DNA of 55,090 nucleotides from Aeromicrobium sp. (lineage in GTDB: Bacteria; Actinomycetota; Actinomycetes; Propionibacteriales; Nocardioidaceae): contig JAOPXO010000053.1 of the NCBI GenBank assembly GCA_025965115.1, positions 1 through 55,090 of the forward strand, read 5' to 3'. A model generated the notes under the pieces. It was not told where the DNA came from, searched no databases, and worked only from the letters and a program-made list of their open reading frames with translations. Both the position numbers and the translations under genes were made by a program. This document shows positions 1 through 10,220 of this stretch, one piece after another; positions within the stretch are counted from its first letter, which is position 1; the number at the start of each line of letters is the position of its first letter.

Positions 1-150
1 GTTCGCCCAGGCGGCGCCGAAGGGGCAATTCCTCCCCGGAACCTCTCAGGCACCAAGGACCACGCGACCGAGGCAATTCTGAAGCTCGATGACGGCTTGT
101 CCGGCAGGTGACAGAAGGGGAGGGGCAGTTCGACGCCTCTACCCTCAGGA
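1..150 (+). promoter_or_regulatory. Glycine riboswitch (5' end truncated by window) upstream of gcvP
   Basis: Conserved core GCGCCGAAGGGGCAA...CCGGAACCTCTCAGGCACCAAGGAC, then GGTGACAGAAGGGGAGGGG, directly upstream of glycine dehydrogenase. Confidence 0.85.
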
Positions 151-158
151 GTTCGCTC

Positions 159-2978
159 GTGTCATCCTTCGCCAGTCGCCACATCGGTCCGAGCCCCACC
201 GACCAGGACGCCATGGTGCGTCGAGTCGGATTCGACTCACTCGATGACTTGATGGCCGCAGCTGTCCCGTCGGGCATTCGCAGCGCGTCAGCACTCGGAC
301 TCCCGGCGGCGCTGAGCGAGACCGAGTCGCTCGCGACACTGCGCGAGCTCTCCGAACGCAACAATCCTGGCGTGGCGATGATCGGCCTCGGCTACCACCC
401 GACGGTCACTCCCGCGGTGATCCGCCGCAATGTGCTCGAGGACCCGTCGTGGTACACCGCCTACACGCCCTATCAGCCGGAGATCTCCCAGGGACGTCTC
501 GAGGCGCTGATCAACTTCCAGACGCTGATCTCGGACCTGACCGGCCTGCCGACCGCCAACTCCTCGCTGCTTGACGAGGGCACCGCCGTCGCGGAGGCGA
601 TGACCCTGATCCGACGGGCGACCAAGGGCAAGGACGAGTTGCCGATCGTCATCGACGCCGGACTCCTCCCGCAGACCCTCGCAGTCGTGCACACCCGCGC
701 TGAGGCGCTGGGCATCGAGCTGCACGAGGTCGATCTCGCGGCCGGTGTGCCCGACATCGATTCGGCCGGTGTGATCATCTCCTACCCTCGCGCCGACGGC
801 CAGATCTTTGATCCCCGACCCGCCATAGAGTCCGCCCACGCTTCCGGTGGCCTCGCGGTCGTCGCGGCAGATCCCTTGGCTCTGGTGCTGTTGGCTTCTC
901 CGGGCTCCCTTGGCGCCGATGTCGTGGTCGGATCGAGCCAGCGCCTTGGCGTGCCAATGTTCTACGGCGGCCCCCACGCCGGTTTCATGGCCGTGCGCGA
1001 AGGCCTCGAGCGGCACCTGCCCGGACGCCTGGTCGGCGTGTCGATCGACAGCGCAGGGCGCCCCGCATACCGATTGGCTCTGCAGACCCGTGAGCAGCAC
1101 ATTCGCCGCGAGAAGGCCACGTCCAACATCTGCACTGCCCAGGTGCTGCTGGCGGTTGCCGCATCGATGTATGCGGTCTATCACGGCCCGGACGGGCTCC
1201 GCGAGATCGCCGAGGGCGTCAATTCATCCGCGCGCACCCTTGCTGCCGGGCTGCGGGCCGGGGGAGTCACGGTGCCCGAGAGCGGCTTCTTCGACACCGT
1301 GATCGCCGAGGTCCCCGGAGCGGCGACGGGAATCGTCGCCAAGGCACGCGAAGCCGGCATCCACCTGCGTCTGGTCGATGCCGATCACGTGGGCATCACG
1401 ACGTCGGAGATCACGACCCGAGATCATCTCGACGCGGTGTGGAATGCCTTCGGAGTTGCGGGTGCCGAGGACGCGCCGGTCTCACTTCCGGAGTCGCTGC
1501 TGCGTACGACCGAGATCCTGACCCATCCGGTGTTCCACGAGCACCACAGCGAGACGCAGATGCTGCGCTATTTGCGTCGGCTCAGCGACCGCGACTATGC
1601 ACTTGACCGCGGCATGATCCCGCTCGGTTCGTGCACGATGAAGCTCAACGCCACCGCCGAGATGGAGCCGATCAGCTGGCCCGGGTTCGCGGACCTGCAT
1701 CCCTTCGTGCCGGCCGAGGACGCCGCCGGGATGATCGAGCTCGTCGAGACGCTCGAGTCCTGGCTGGCGGAGGTCACCGGTTATGCCGCGGTGTCGATCC
1801 AGCCGAATGCCGGCTCGCAAGGTGAATTCGCCGGGCTGCTGGCGATTCGCGCCTGGCACCTCAGCCGCGGTGACGACCATCGCAATGTCTGCCTCATCCC
1901 GAGCTCCGCGCACGGCACCAACGCCGCATCCGCCGTCATGGCAGGTATGCGGGTCGCGCTGGTGAAGTCGACCGACCAGGGCGAAGTCGATCTCGAAGAC
2001 CTGCGCGCGCAGTGTGACAAGCATTCGGCCGATCTCGCGGCGATCATGGTGACCTATCCGTCGACCCACGGTGTGTATGAACACGGCATCACCGAGCTCT
2101 GCGAGATCGTGCACAGCCACGGCGGCCAGGTCTACGTCGACGGCGCGAACCTCAATGCGCTGCTGGGCCACGCGGCGCCAGGGGAGTTCGGCGGCGATGT
2201 GTCGCACCTCAACCTGCACAAGACGTTCTGCATCCCGCACGGCGGCGGTGGGCCCGGTGTCGGTCCGGTCGCGGTCGCCGAACACCTCGTACCCTTCCTG
2301 CCGACGCATCCGCTGCACCCGGTGGAGAGCAAGCGGAAGGGCATCGGCGCGATCAGCGCGGCACCATACGGATCCGCCGGCATCTTGCCGATCCCCTACG
2401 CATACATCGCGATGATGGGTGGCGACGGCCTGACGGATGCGACGTCCGTCGCCGTGCTCTCGGCCAACTACATCGCCAAGCGGCTCGAGGGAGCCTTCCC
2501 TGTGCTTTACAGCGGCGATCACGGGCTCGTGGCGCATGAGTGCATCCTCGACCTCCGACCGCTGACCAAGGCATCAGGGCTGAGCATCGACGATGTCGCC
2601 AAGCGATTGATCGATTACGGCTTCCACGCCCCGACGATGAGCTTCCCGGTCGCCGGCACGCTGATGGTCGAGCCGACGGAGTCTGAGGATCTGGCCGAGC
2701 TGGACCGGTTCTGTGAGGCGATGCTGGCGATCCGTGCCGAGATCGACGCGGTGATCGCGGGCAAGTACGCCGACGGCGACAACCCGCTCGCGCACGCGCC
2801 GCACACCATGCGAGAGCTGGTCGACTGGAAGCACGCCTACTCAGTCGCTGAAGGCGCCTTCCCGAGCGGCAGCACCGAGGACAAGTACTGGCCGCCGGTC
2901 GGGCGCATCGACCAGGCCTACGGCGACCGCCACCTGGCCTGCTCCTGCCCGCCTGTCGAGGCATTCGCGGAGGTCTAG
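159..2978 (+). CDS. gcvP: Glycine dehydrogenase (aminomethyl-transferring), P-protein
   Basis: ORF 108..2978; [10 protein letters not shown]-terminus and PLP region ([16 protein letters not shown]). Start moved to GTG 159, which has AGGAG 7 nt upstream; GTG 108 lies inside the riboswitch. Confidence 0.95.
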   Translation: MSSFASRHIGPSPTDQDAMVRRVGFDSLDDLMAAAVPSGIRSASALGLPAALSETESLATLRELSERNNPGVAMIGLGYHPTVTPAVIRRNVLEDPSWYTAYTPYQPEISQGRLEALINFQTLISDLTGLPTANSSLLDEGTAVAEAMTLIRRATKGKDELPIVIDAGLLPQTLAVVHTRAEALGIELHEVDLAAGVPDIDSAGVIISYPRADGQIFDPRPAIESAHASGGLAVVAADPLALVLLASPGSLGADVVVGSSQRLGVPMFYGGPHAGFMAVREGLERHLPGRLVGVSIDSAGRPAYRLALQTREQHIRREKATSNICTAQVLLAVAASMYAVYHGPDGLREIAEGVNSSARTLAAGLRAGGVTVPESGFFDTVIAEVPGAATGIVAKAREAGIHLRLVDADHVGITTSEITTRDHLDAVWNAFGVAGAEDAPVSLPESLLRTTEILTHPVFHEHHSETQMLRYLRRLSDRDYALDRGMIPLGSCTMKLNATAEMEPISWPGFADLHPFVPAEDAAGMIELVETLESWLAEVTGYAAVSIQPNAGSQGEFAGLLAIRAWHLSRGDDHRNVCLIPSSAHGTNAASAVMAGMRVALVKSTDQGEVDLEDLRAQCDKHSADLAAIMVTYPSTHGVYEHGITELCEIVHSHGGQVYVDGANLNALLGHAAPGEFGGDVSHLNLHKTFCIPHGGGGPGVGPVAVAEHLVPFLPTHPLHPVESKRKGIGAISAAPYGSAGILPIPYAYIAMMGGDGLTDATSVAVLSANYIAKRLEGAFPVLYSGDHGLVAHECILDLRPLTKASGLSIDDVAKRLIDYGFHAPTMSFPVAGTLMVEPTESEDLAELDRFCEAMLAIRAEIDAVIAGKYADGDNPLAHAPHTMRELVDWKHAYSVAEGAFPSGSTEDKYWPPVGRIDQAYGDRHLACSCPPVEAFAEV

Positions 2979-3718
2979 AGCGAGTCCCACCAGTCGACAA
3001 CCTTGTCGACGACTGGGCCGGGAGTCTTGCCCCACAGGACGTGATGGGTGTTACCGCCCTCGGGCGCTGCGTCCTTGGTGTAGATCCACCGCGTGGTCTT
3101 CGCGGGGTCGAGGAACTTCGTGACGAACAATTGGTTGGCCTTGTCGACCGAGTAGGAGTCGCCCTCAAGCTTGATCACGAGTGATGGCGTCGTGATGAGG
3201 TGAGGCACCGTGAACGGCGGCTTGCCGGTGCGCACGAAGCGAGCCCATTCGCGCATCAGAGTGCGAGGACCGGGACCGCCGAACATCGGCTTGGGCACGA
3301 ACCCTCGTATGCGGGCGGCGACGGGAACGGTCAGGCCGACCAACAGCACTGGCAGGCCGCCGCGCGGATAGCTGCGGAAATACGGGACGCTGGCGCCGAT
3401 TGCGACGAAGCCGTCGGCCGGCGGGCGGTGCAACTGGTGACCTGCACAGATCTGCGAGCCGAGGCTGTGACCAAGCAGGATCACCGGTCGGTCAGGCGCC
3501 TCCGCACGAGCCTTGGCCACCGCATCCGCGACACGGGTCATCTCGTCGGCATAGCTCCAGTCGTTGGCACGCGAAGCCACGGGCTCGCCTCGCTCGAACC
3601 CGGCGTGAGGCAGTGCTCGGGAGTCCCAGCCGTGTGCCTCGAACGCGGCGACCACCGGACGGTAGAACGACGACGGCACGGCCATCGCCGATGAGATCAG
3701 GACGAGTGGCGCAGGCAT
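2975..3718 (-). CDS. Alpha/beta hydrolase
   Basis: [14 protein letters not shown] nucleophile elbow; ATG at 3718 (MPAPLVLIS). Confidence 0.8.
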   Translation of the reverse strand: MPAPLVLISSAMAVPSSFYRPVVAAFEAHGWDSRALPHAGFERGEPVASRANDWSYADEMTRVADAVAKARAEAPDRPVILLGHSLGSQICAGHQLHRPPADGFVAIGASVPYFRSYPRGGLPVLLVGLTVPVAARIRGFVPKPMFGGPGPRTLMREWARFVRTGKPPFTVPHLITTPSLVIKLEGDSYSVDKANQLFVTKFLDPAKTTRWIYTKDAAPEGGNTHHVLWGKTPGPVVDKVVDWWDSL

Positions 3719-3760
3719 GGCCACATTATGACAGCATCGCTGTCACGGTTGTGTCAGCGG

Positions 3761-4462
3761 TTAAACCGCGATCGTGCTGATCGGCGCCGTGGTCGGCTGC
3801 CTGGAGCCGCCCTTGGGCTCGACCGTGATCGCCACGTGATCGACTCCGACCAGGCCCTTCATGATCATTGCTCCGGAAGAGGCGAACGTGCCTTGGGACG
3901 TGGGGGAGTCGTCCTTGACCAGCCACACCTGATAGACCTTGCTGTTCTTCAGGGTCGGGAGATCACTTGCGACAATCACCGCCGAATTCTTCGAAGCGGA
4001 CGAGATCAGCTGGACCTTGCCGCCACCGCCGAATGTCTTGATCGATGTCTTCGCATCGGCCGCCGCCAGCACCGACGTGATGGTCTGGCTGTCGGCGCGG
4101 TAGTTGTCAGCCTGGTTCCGCTCCGCGACGTACCCGCCGACGCCAACGGTGCCGACCAGGAAGGCGGCAGCCATCGCGAGGCGGGGGAGCGTACGCCGAA
4201 GTCCTCTGCGTTGGGCGAGAGCCGTGACAACCGGGCGCTCCTGGGGAGTCGTCGCGGCTGCGGCGAGCAGTCGATCGCGCAGCTCTGCCGGAGGGGCCTG
4301 CTTCGCGGCTTCGCCGAGTCGTGCGGCGGTGGCGACGAAGCCGGCCAACTCGGCCCGGCAGTCGTCGCACTGCTCGAGGTGCGCCTCGAACGTCTCGCGT
4401 TCCCACGAGTCGAGCGCATTGAGCGCGTAGGGAGCCATGAGGGAATGCAGGTCGGTGGTCAT
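3761..4462 (-). CDS. rskA: Anti-sigma-K factor (RskA family)
   Basis: N-terminal HLEQCDDC anti-sigma motif, single TM, C-terminal RskA domain; overlaps sigma gene (ATGA). Confidence 0.85.
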   Translation of the reverse strand: MTTDLHSLMAPYALNALDSWERETFEAHLEQCDDCRAELAGFVATAARLGEAAKQAPPAELRDRLLAAAATTPQERPVVTALAQRRGLRRTLPRLAMAAAFLVGTVGVGGYVAERNQADNYRADSQTITSVLAAADAKTSIKTFGGGGKVQLISSASKNSAVIVASDLPTLKNSKVYQVWLVKDDSPTSQGTFASSGAMIMKGLVGVDHVAITVEPKGGSRQPTTAPISTIAV

Positions 4463-5070
4463 GCTCCAACTCCCATGCAGTCGCGCAGACGGACGATTCC
4501 GTCGCGCATCCGCGTCTTGACGGTGGCGGTGTTCGCTCCGAGGCTTTCGGCGACTTCGGCGTACGTGAAGCCCTTGTAGTAGGCCAGGTTGACGGCCTCG
4601 CGTTGGAGTTCGGTCAGGCCGTCGAGACAGCGACGCACCTGCTCGTGCTCAAGGCTGATCGTCACGGTTTCCTCGACCTCGTCGAAGTCGGGACCGTTGG
4701 ACCAGTCGTACTTGTTCTCGCGGTTGGTCGCCGCCTGGTCGTGCCTCACGGCATCAACAGCTCGGCGGTGCGCCAGGGTCAGGATCCAGCTCTTGGCGTT
4801 GCCTCGAGCTGGGTCGAACCGGGCAGCGGACTTCCACACCTGGATGAAGACCTCCTGGGAGATCTCCTCGGCCCGTGACGGATCGCGAACGACTCGACGT
4901 GCCAATCCATAGACCGAAGCGCCTAGGGCGTCGTAAATGGCTGCGAAGGCCTGCTCATCGCCGCGTGCGACCAGCAGGAGCAGATCGCCGAGATCGAGGG
5001 GGCCGCCGGCTTCCGGAGAATCTGCGAGCCGCAGGTGGGTCACAGCTGACTGAGACGCAGTGGGTGCCAC
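4459..5070 (-). CDS. sigK: ECF RNA polymerase sigma factor SigK type
   Basis: Sigma-70 regions 2 and 4 (AEEISQEVFIQVWKSAARFDPARGNAKSWILTLAHRRAVD). ORF extends to 5157, but GTG 5070 has a strong SD (AAAGGAGA). Confidence 0.85.
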   Translation of the reverse strand: MAPTASQSAVTHLRLADSPEAGGPLDLGDLLLLVARGDEQAFAAIYDALGASVYGLARRVVRDPSRAEEISQEVFIQVWKSAARFDPARGNAKSWILTLAHRRAVDAVRHDQAATNRENKYDWSNGPDFDEVEETVTISLEHEQVRRCLDGLTELQREAVNLAYYKGFTYAEVAESLGANTATVKTRMRDGIVRLRDCMGVGA

Positions 5071-5194
5071 GGGATTCTCCTTTCCACGGTCCTTGTTACG
5101 AGTCATTCGGTGCGAACCGCCGTCGGGATGGGTGGATTCCTCAGGAATTTGAGGCATGTCCTGAGTTGCATCCTAGGTTGGATAGCGTGGGGTC

Positions 5195-6382
5195 ATGGCG
5201 AAGACGACCTTTGACCCTATGGATCCACTCTCTCTCGACGATTTGCTGTCGCCCGAGGAGATCGCCGTGCGCGAGAGCGTACGCACGATGCTGGCGAAGC
5301 GGGTGCAGCCTCATATCGCCGAGTGGTTCGAAGCTGGGGGAGTGGAGAAGCCACGGGAGCTCTTCCGCGAGTTCGGCGCACTCGGTCTGCTGGGCATGCA
5401 CCTCGAAGGCTATGAACTGCCAGGTCTGTCCGCCGTCGACTACGGACTCGCGTGCGTAGAGCTCGAGGCCTGCGACTCGGGCATCCGATCGATGGTGTCG
5501 GTGCAGGGTTCTCTGGCGATGTACGCGATCTGGAAATTTGCCTCCGAGGAGGAGAAGCAGCGCTGGCTCCCGTCGATGGGCACGGGCGAGACCGTTGGCT
5601 GCTTCGGACTCACCGAGGCCGACTTCGGCTCCGATCCCGGCAGTATGCGCACCCGCGCGAAGCGTGACGGTGACGACTGGGTGCTCGACGGCTCCAAGAT
5701 GTGGATCAGCAATGGCACCTTCGCCGATGTGGCGGTCATCTGGGCGCAGACCGACGACGGCATTCGCGGCTTCGCCGTGCCGACCGATCTGCCTGGGTTC
5801 ACAGCCAAGGAGATCAAGCACAAGATGTCGCTGCGGGCCTCCGCGACCGCAGAGCTGGTGCTCGAGGGCGTGCGCGTGCCGTCCGGGGCGATGTTCCCTG
5901 AGGTTCGTGGGCTCCGCGGGCCGCTGTCGTGCCTCACCGAGGCGCGCTACGGCATCGTGTGGGGCTCGATGGGCGCCGCCCGATCGTCATTCGAGGCAGC
6001 GCTGGACTACTCCAAGACGCGCGAGCAGTTCGGCCGCCCGATCGGTGGATTCCAGCTGACCCAGGCCAAGCTCGCCGACATGTGTCTTGAGCTGCACAAG
6101 GGGCTTCTGCTCGCGCTGCACCTCGGTCGCCGCAAGGACTCGGTTGGCCTCAGCACTGAGCAGGTCAGCTTCGGCAAGCTCAACAATGTCCGCGAAGCCC
6201 TCGACATCTGTCGCACTGCGCGCACGATCCTGGGCGCCAACGGGATCTCACTCGAGTACCCCGTGATCCGCCACATGAACAACCTCGAGTCCGTGTTGAC
6301 GTACGAGGGCACGGTCGAGATGCACACCTTGGTGCTCGGCCAGGCCCTCACCGGCGAGAACGCCTTCGGCGCACGTGACTGA
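5195..6382 (+). CDS. gcdH: Acyl-CoA dehydrogenase, glutaryl-CoA dehydrogenase-like
   Basis: CFGLTEADFGSDPGSM and LGANGISLEYPVIRHMNNLESVLTYEGTVEMHTLVLG. Confidence 0.88.
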   Translation: MAKTTFDPMDPLSLDDLLSPEEIAVRESVRTMLAKRVQPHIAEWFEAGGVEKPRELFREFGALGLLGMHLEGYELPGLSAVDYGLACVELEACDSGIRSMVSVQGSLAMYAIWKFASEEEKQRWLPSMGTGETVGCFGLTEADFGSDPGSMRTRAKRDGDDWVLDGSKMWISNGTFADVAVIWAQTDDGIRGFAVPTDLPGFTAKEIKHKMSLRASATAELVLEGVRVPSGAMFPEVRGLRGPLSCLTEARYGIVWGSMGAARSSFEAALDYSKTREQFGRPIGGFQLTQAKLADMCLELHKGLLLALHLGRRKDSVGLSTEQVSFGKLNNVREALDICRTARTILGANGISLEYPVIRHMNNLESVLTYEGTVEMHTLVLGQALTGENAFGARD

Positions 6383-6740
6383 ATCTGTCGCCTATGGCCT
6401 TGCCATTGCGGCATTGGTTGCCGCGGCCTTCGCCGGGTGGCACACGCTGACCCAGCGCCCGTTCGGTAATCCGCTGTTCTACGTCATCGGCGTGCTCGAG
6501 ATTGCGCTGATCGCGCTGTTGGTCGGCGGGGTGGCGGCCCTGAGCATGACGTCGCGCGATGTCGACGGAGTGCTGTTCGTGTCCTACCTCGTGACAGTTG
6601 TGGTGATCCCGCCGGCCGCCGTCCTGTGGGGCATCGCCGAGAAGTCCCGATGGGGCACGGGGGTCGTCGTCGTGGCGATGCTGACGGTCGCCGTACTGTG
6701 TGTGCGACTCCTCGACATCTGGAAGGGCCCTCATGTCTGA
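6375..6740 (+). CDS. Small integral membrane protein
   Basis: Hydrophobic helices; overlaps upstream stop (GTGACTGA). Confidence 0.65.
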   Translation: MTESVAYGLAIAALVAAAFAGWHTLTQRPFGNPLFYVIGVLEIALIALLVGGVAALSMTSRDVDGVLFVSYLVTVVVIPPAAVLWGIAEKSRWGTGVVVVAMLTVAVLCVRLLDIWKGPHV

Positions 6741-7128
6741 CACCTCGCACGGGTTCGGCCGAGTGCTGGTTGCGGTCTATGCCGTGTTCGCACTGGCGGC
6801 TTCCGCGCGATCGATCGTGCAGCTGCTGACCAAGGCGAGTGACGCGCCCTTCGCGTACTCCCTGTCGGCCGTGGCGGGCGTGATCTACATCGTGGCAACC
6901 GTCGCGCTGGCACGCAGCTGGCGGCAGCTGGCACTGATCACGATCAGTGTCGAACTGCTCGGAGTCTTGACGACCGGCCTGCTCTCGGTGTTAGACGACA
7001 GCCTTTTCCCGGATCAGACCGTGTGGTCCGGCTTCGGGGAGGGCTATGGGTTCGTGCCGCTCGTGCTGCCACTGGTGGGCTTGTGGTGGCTCCGCCGGAC
7101 CGCATCAGGCGCCGATGGGCAGAGTTAA
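6733..7128 (+). CDS. Membrane protein of unknown function
   Basis: ATG 6733 overlaps upstream stop; four predicted TM stretches. Confidence 0.65.
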   Translation: MSDTSHGFGRVLVAVYAVFALAASARSIVQLLTKASDAPFAYSLSAVAGVIYIVATVALARSWRQLALITISVELLGVLTTGLLSVLDDSLFPDQTVWSGFGEGYGFVPLVLPLVGLWWLRRTASGADGQS

Positions 7129-7158
7129 GGCCCCACGCACTCATACCGCGCGGGGCCT
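7128..7158 (+). terminator. Hairpin terminator-like structure
   Basis: AGGCCCC...GGGGCCT inverted repeat just after the 7128 stop; no long T tract. Confidence 0.55.
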
Positions 7159-7215
7159 CAACCATTCAAACCCACCAGCACCACCAGACCCGGTAGCGAC
7201 ACGGACAGGGGCCGG

Positions 7216-7665
7216 ATGAATTCCGACTATGAGTTCCACTCCCGCTGGCTGATCGGCCGCAGTCGGGAGTCGCTCTGGGATGCGCTCGAGCTGCTCCTTG
7301 CGAGTGACGACCCGATGCCGTGGTGGCCATCAGTGCAGGTCACGGCCTATGACGGAAGTTCGCTGGATCTCCAGGCCAGGAGCCGGCTCGGGTATGCGTT
7401 GACGTTTCGGTTGTCGCACCTGCGGTCGGTGCGCCCGACCCGGCTGACGTTCGACTCGGACGGCGAGCTCCGGGGCAATGGTCTGGTGAAATTCGAGGAC
7501 TTGGGGGCGCGCGAATCAGCGATGGACATCGACTGGCTGGTGTCGACCGACAGGGCCTGGATGCGACGTACATCCTGGCTGCTACGCCCGGTCTTCGTCC
7601 TCGGTCACAACCTCGTCATGCGACAGGGCGAGAAGCATCTCAACGAGTGGCTTCGGGTGCACTGA
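7216..7665 (+). CDS. SRPBCC/polyketide cyclase-like protein
   Basis: 150 aa; YEFHSRWLIGRSRESLWDAL fold start. Confidence 0.6.
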   Translation: MNSDYEFHSRWLIGRSRESLWDALELLLASDDPMPWWPSVQVTAYDGSSLDLQARSRLGYALTFRLSHLRSVRPTRLTFDSDGELRGNGLVKFEDLGARESAMDIDWLVSTDRAWMRRTSWLLRPVFVLGHNLVMRQGEKHLNEWLRVH

Positions 7666-7679
7666 CCTGCGGTGATGGC

Positions 7680-8885
7680 TCAGTCGGCTTGCGGCCAGGC
7701 GGGGGAGAGTGTGACGACATCCCCGACGATCGTGACCGCGGGCGGCTGGGCATCGACCTCGCCAGCGCGATCGGCAATTGTGTCGAGCGTGCCGACCGTG
7801 ACGCGCTGGTCAGGGGTGCAGCCGCTCTCGACGATGGCGACCGGAGTCAAGCGATCGTGACCTGAATCCACGAGCTGGAGGGCCACCTCTCGGAGCCGCC
7901 GGACGCCCATCAACAGCACCAGCGTGTGCGCCCGGTCGTGTGGGAGGTCGCTCAGCTCCACGTGGCCGGTCACGACGGAGAATCCCCGGGCAATGCCGCG
8001 ATGGGTCACGGGAATGCCCGCCGCCGCGGCGACGGCGATCGCGCTGGTGACACCGGGCACGACCTCGACCGGAATGCCGGCTTCGCGGCAGGCGATCAGC
8101 TCCTCGCCACCACGGCCGAAGACGTAGGGGTCGCCGCCCTTGAGGCGTACGACGATCTTGCCCTGCTTCGCCCGGTCGATCAGGATCTCGTTGATCTCGT
8201 GCTGGGGGATCGGGTGGTGATCGGGCATCTTGCCGACGTCGATCACCTCGACGTCAGGTGCGAGCTCAGACAGCACTCCGTGCGGGGCCAATCGATCGAT
8301 CACGACGACGTCGGCCTCGGCGAGCAGGCGTCGCCCGCGGGTGGTCAGCAGTCCCGGATCTCCGGGGCCTCCGCCGACCAGCGCCACGAATCCCTCGGGG
8401 TGATGAGTGCGATGCCGCAGGGGGAGATCGCCCGACTGCAGTGCGGCAGCGACTCCGTCACGCAGCGACGACGCACGTCCGGCATCGCCTCCGCCGCTGA
8501 TCGCAACCGTCACGTCATCGATCCGTGCAACGGCGGGAACCCACGCAGTCGCATGGTCTGGGTCGCCGCCCTTCAGGCACCACGTCGACTGAGCCGCTGC
8601 GTCATCTGCCACCTGGCCGTCAACGTCCGGATCACCCGTGGCTGTTTGTACGAGCCAGGCGCCCTCAAGGTCTCCCGTGCGATAGACGCGCTGAATCCAC
8701 TCGACGTCGCCCCGGCCGATTGACGAAGCCAACGATGCCGACACGTCGGGTGAGACAACCACGAGGTCTGCTCCGGCATCCAGCAGGCTGAGCGTTCTCC
8801 GGGTGGCCACGTGTCCACCGCCGACGACAACCACCTTGCGACCGGCGATGCGCAGGGTCAGCGGAAAGTTTCCGCCGCTCACCAT
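7680..8885 (-). CDS. cysG: Siroheme synthase-like fusion: precorrin-2 dehydrogenase + uroporphyrinogen-III C-methyltransferase
   Basis: VVVVGGGHVATRRTLSLLDAGA and VALVGGGPGDPGLLTTRGRRLLAEADVVVIDRL. Confidence 0.9.
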   Translation of the reverse strand: MVSGGNFPLTLRIAGRKVVVVGGGHVATRRTLSLLDAGADLVVVSPDVSASLASSIGRGDVEWIQRVYRTGDLEGAWLVQTATGDPDVDGQVADDAAAQSTWCLKGGDPDHATAWVPAVARIDDVTVAISGGGDAGRASSLRDGVAAALQSGDLPLRHRTHHPEGFVALVGGGPGDPGLLTTRGRRLLAEADVVVIDRLAPHGVLSELAPDVEVIDVGKMPDHHPIPQHEINEILIDRAKQGKIVVRLKGGDPYVFGRGGEELIACREAGIPVEVVPGVTSAIAVAAAAGIPVTHRGIARGFSVVTGHVELSDLPHDRAHTLVLLMGVRRLREVALQLVDSGHDRLTPVAIVESGCTPDQRVTVGTLDTIADRAGEVDAQPPAVTIVGDVVTLSPAWPQAD

Positions 8886-8915
8886 CTCGCCATCACTGGG
8901 ACCCCGAAATCATGG

Positions 8916-10220
8916 TCAGATCGTAGCGGCTGCAGCGTCGATAACGCTGGCCCGAGCGTCGAGCAAGGCGTCGCCGACCATGCCGGCCGCGAGTGTGCCG
9001 CCGTCCTGCGCGTCGATCAGCAGGAATGCTCCGGTGCTCCGGGAGTGGAGGTACTCCTCGGCGGGGATCGGGGATGCGAGGCGCAGGTTGACGTGGCCGA
9101 TGTCGTTGAGCTCGAGCGAGTCGGCGGGCAGGAGCCGGGCGTTGTCGAGGTCGAGCTTCCCGCTGATGGCCTTGACGATCGCCTGCACGGTCTTGGTGCC
9201 GTGCTTGAGCAGCACCTTGGTGCCGGGCTGGAGGGCATGGTCGGCGAGCCACGCGATCGTCCCGTCGACATCCTGGGTGACAGGCGGGACGCTGCGCGAT
9301 GTCACGATGAGATCACCGCGCGCGATGTCGATGTCGTCCTCGAGGCGAAGCGTCACGGACTGGGGCGCGAACGCCTTGGAGAGCTCGCCGGAGGCGGTGT
9401 CGATCCCGGATACCTTGCTCGTACGCCCGCTGGGCTGGACCGTGACCGGATCGCCGACGCGGACAAGTCCGGAGGCGATCTGGCCGGCATAGCCGCGGTA
9501 GTCGCGGAACTCCTCGCCGGCGGCCGACTGCGGCCGGATGACGAGCTGCACGGGGAATCGCAGAGGCTCGGAGTGCGGGTCACCGATGGGGGAGATCTGC
9601 TCCAGATAGCTCAGCAGGCTCGGCCCGTCGTACCACGGAGTGCGCTCCGACCGTTCGACGACATTGTCACCCTCGAGAGCCGAGACCGGGATCGTCGCAA
9701 CGTCGTAGAGACCGAGGCCACGGGCCGACTCGAGCACCTCTTGGGAGACGCGCTCGTAGGTGTCCTCGTCGAAGTCGACGAGGTCGATCTTGTTGACGAC
9801 GACGATGACGTGCGGGACGCGCAGCAGCGATGCGACAGCAAGGTGTCGACGCGTCTGCTCCTGGATGCCGTGTCGCACGTCGACGAGGAGCACGACGCAA
9901 TCCGCCGTGCTGGCACCCGTGACGGTGTTGCGGGTGTACTGCACGTGGCCCGGGCAGTCGGCGAGGATGAACGACCGCTCGGCGGTCGCGAAGTAGCGGT
10001 ACGCGACGTCAATCGTGATGCCTTGTTCGCGCTCGGAGCGCAGGCCGTCCGTCAGCAGGGCGAGATCCGCGGAGGCGAGTCCGCGGTCGCGGCTGACGCG
10101 TTCGACCGCGTCGAACTGATCGGCGAGCACGGACTTCGAGTCGTACAGCAGGCGTCCGACGAGGGTCGACTTGCCGTCGTCGACCGAGCCTGCGGTTGCC
10201 AGACGAAGGAGAGTGCGCAT
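8916..10220 (-). CDS. cysN: Sulfate adenylyltransferase subunit 1 (no APS kinase domain)
   Basis: GSVDDGKSTLVGRLLYDSK P-loop, DCPGHVQYTRN G3 motif. Confidence 0.95.
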   Translation of the reverse strand: MRTLLRLATAGSVDDGKSTLVGRLLYDSKSVLADQFDAVERVSRDRGLASADLALLTDGLRSEREQGITIDVAYRYFATAERSFILADCPGHVQYTRNTVTGASTADCVVLLVDVRHGIQEQTRRHLAVASLLRVPHVIVVVNKIDLVDFDEDTYERVSQEVLESARGLGLYDVATIPVSALEGDNVVERSERTPWYDGPSLLSYLEQISPIGDPHSEPLRFPVQLVIRPQSAAGEEFRDYRGYAGQIASGLVRVGDPVTVQPSGRTSKVSGIDTASGELSKAFAPQSVTLRLEDDIDIARGDLIVTSRSVPPVTQDVDGTIAWLADHALQPGTKVLLKHGTKTVQAIVKAISGKLDLDNARLLPADSLELNDIGHVNLRLASPIPAEEYLHSRSTGAFLLIDAQDGGTLAAGMVGDALLDARASVIDAAAATI

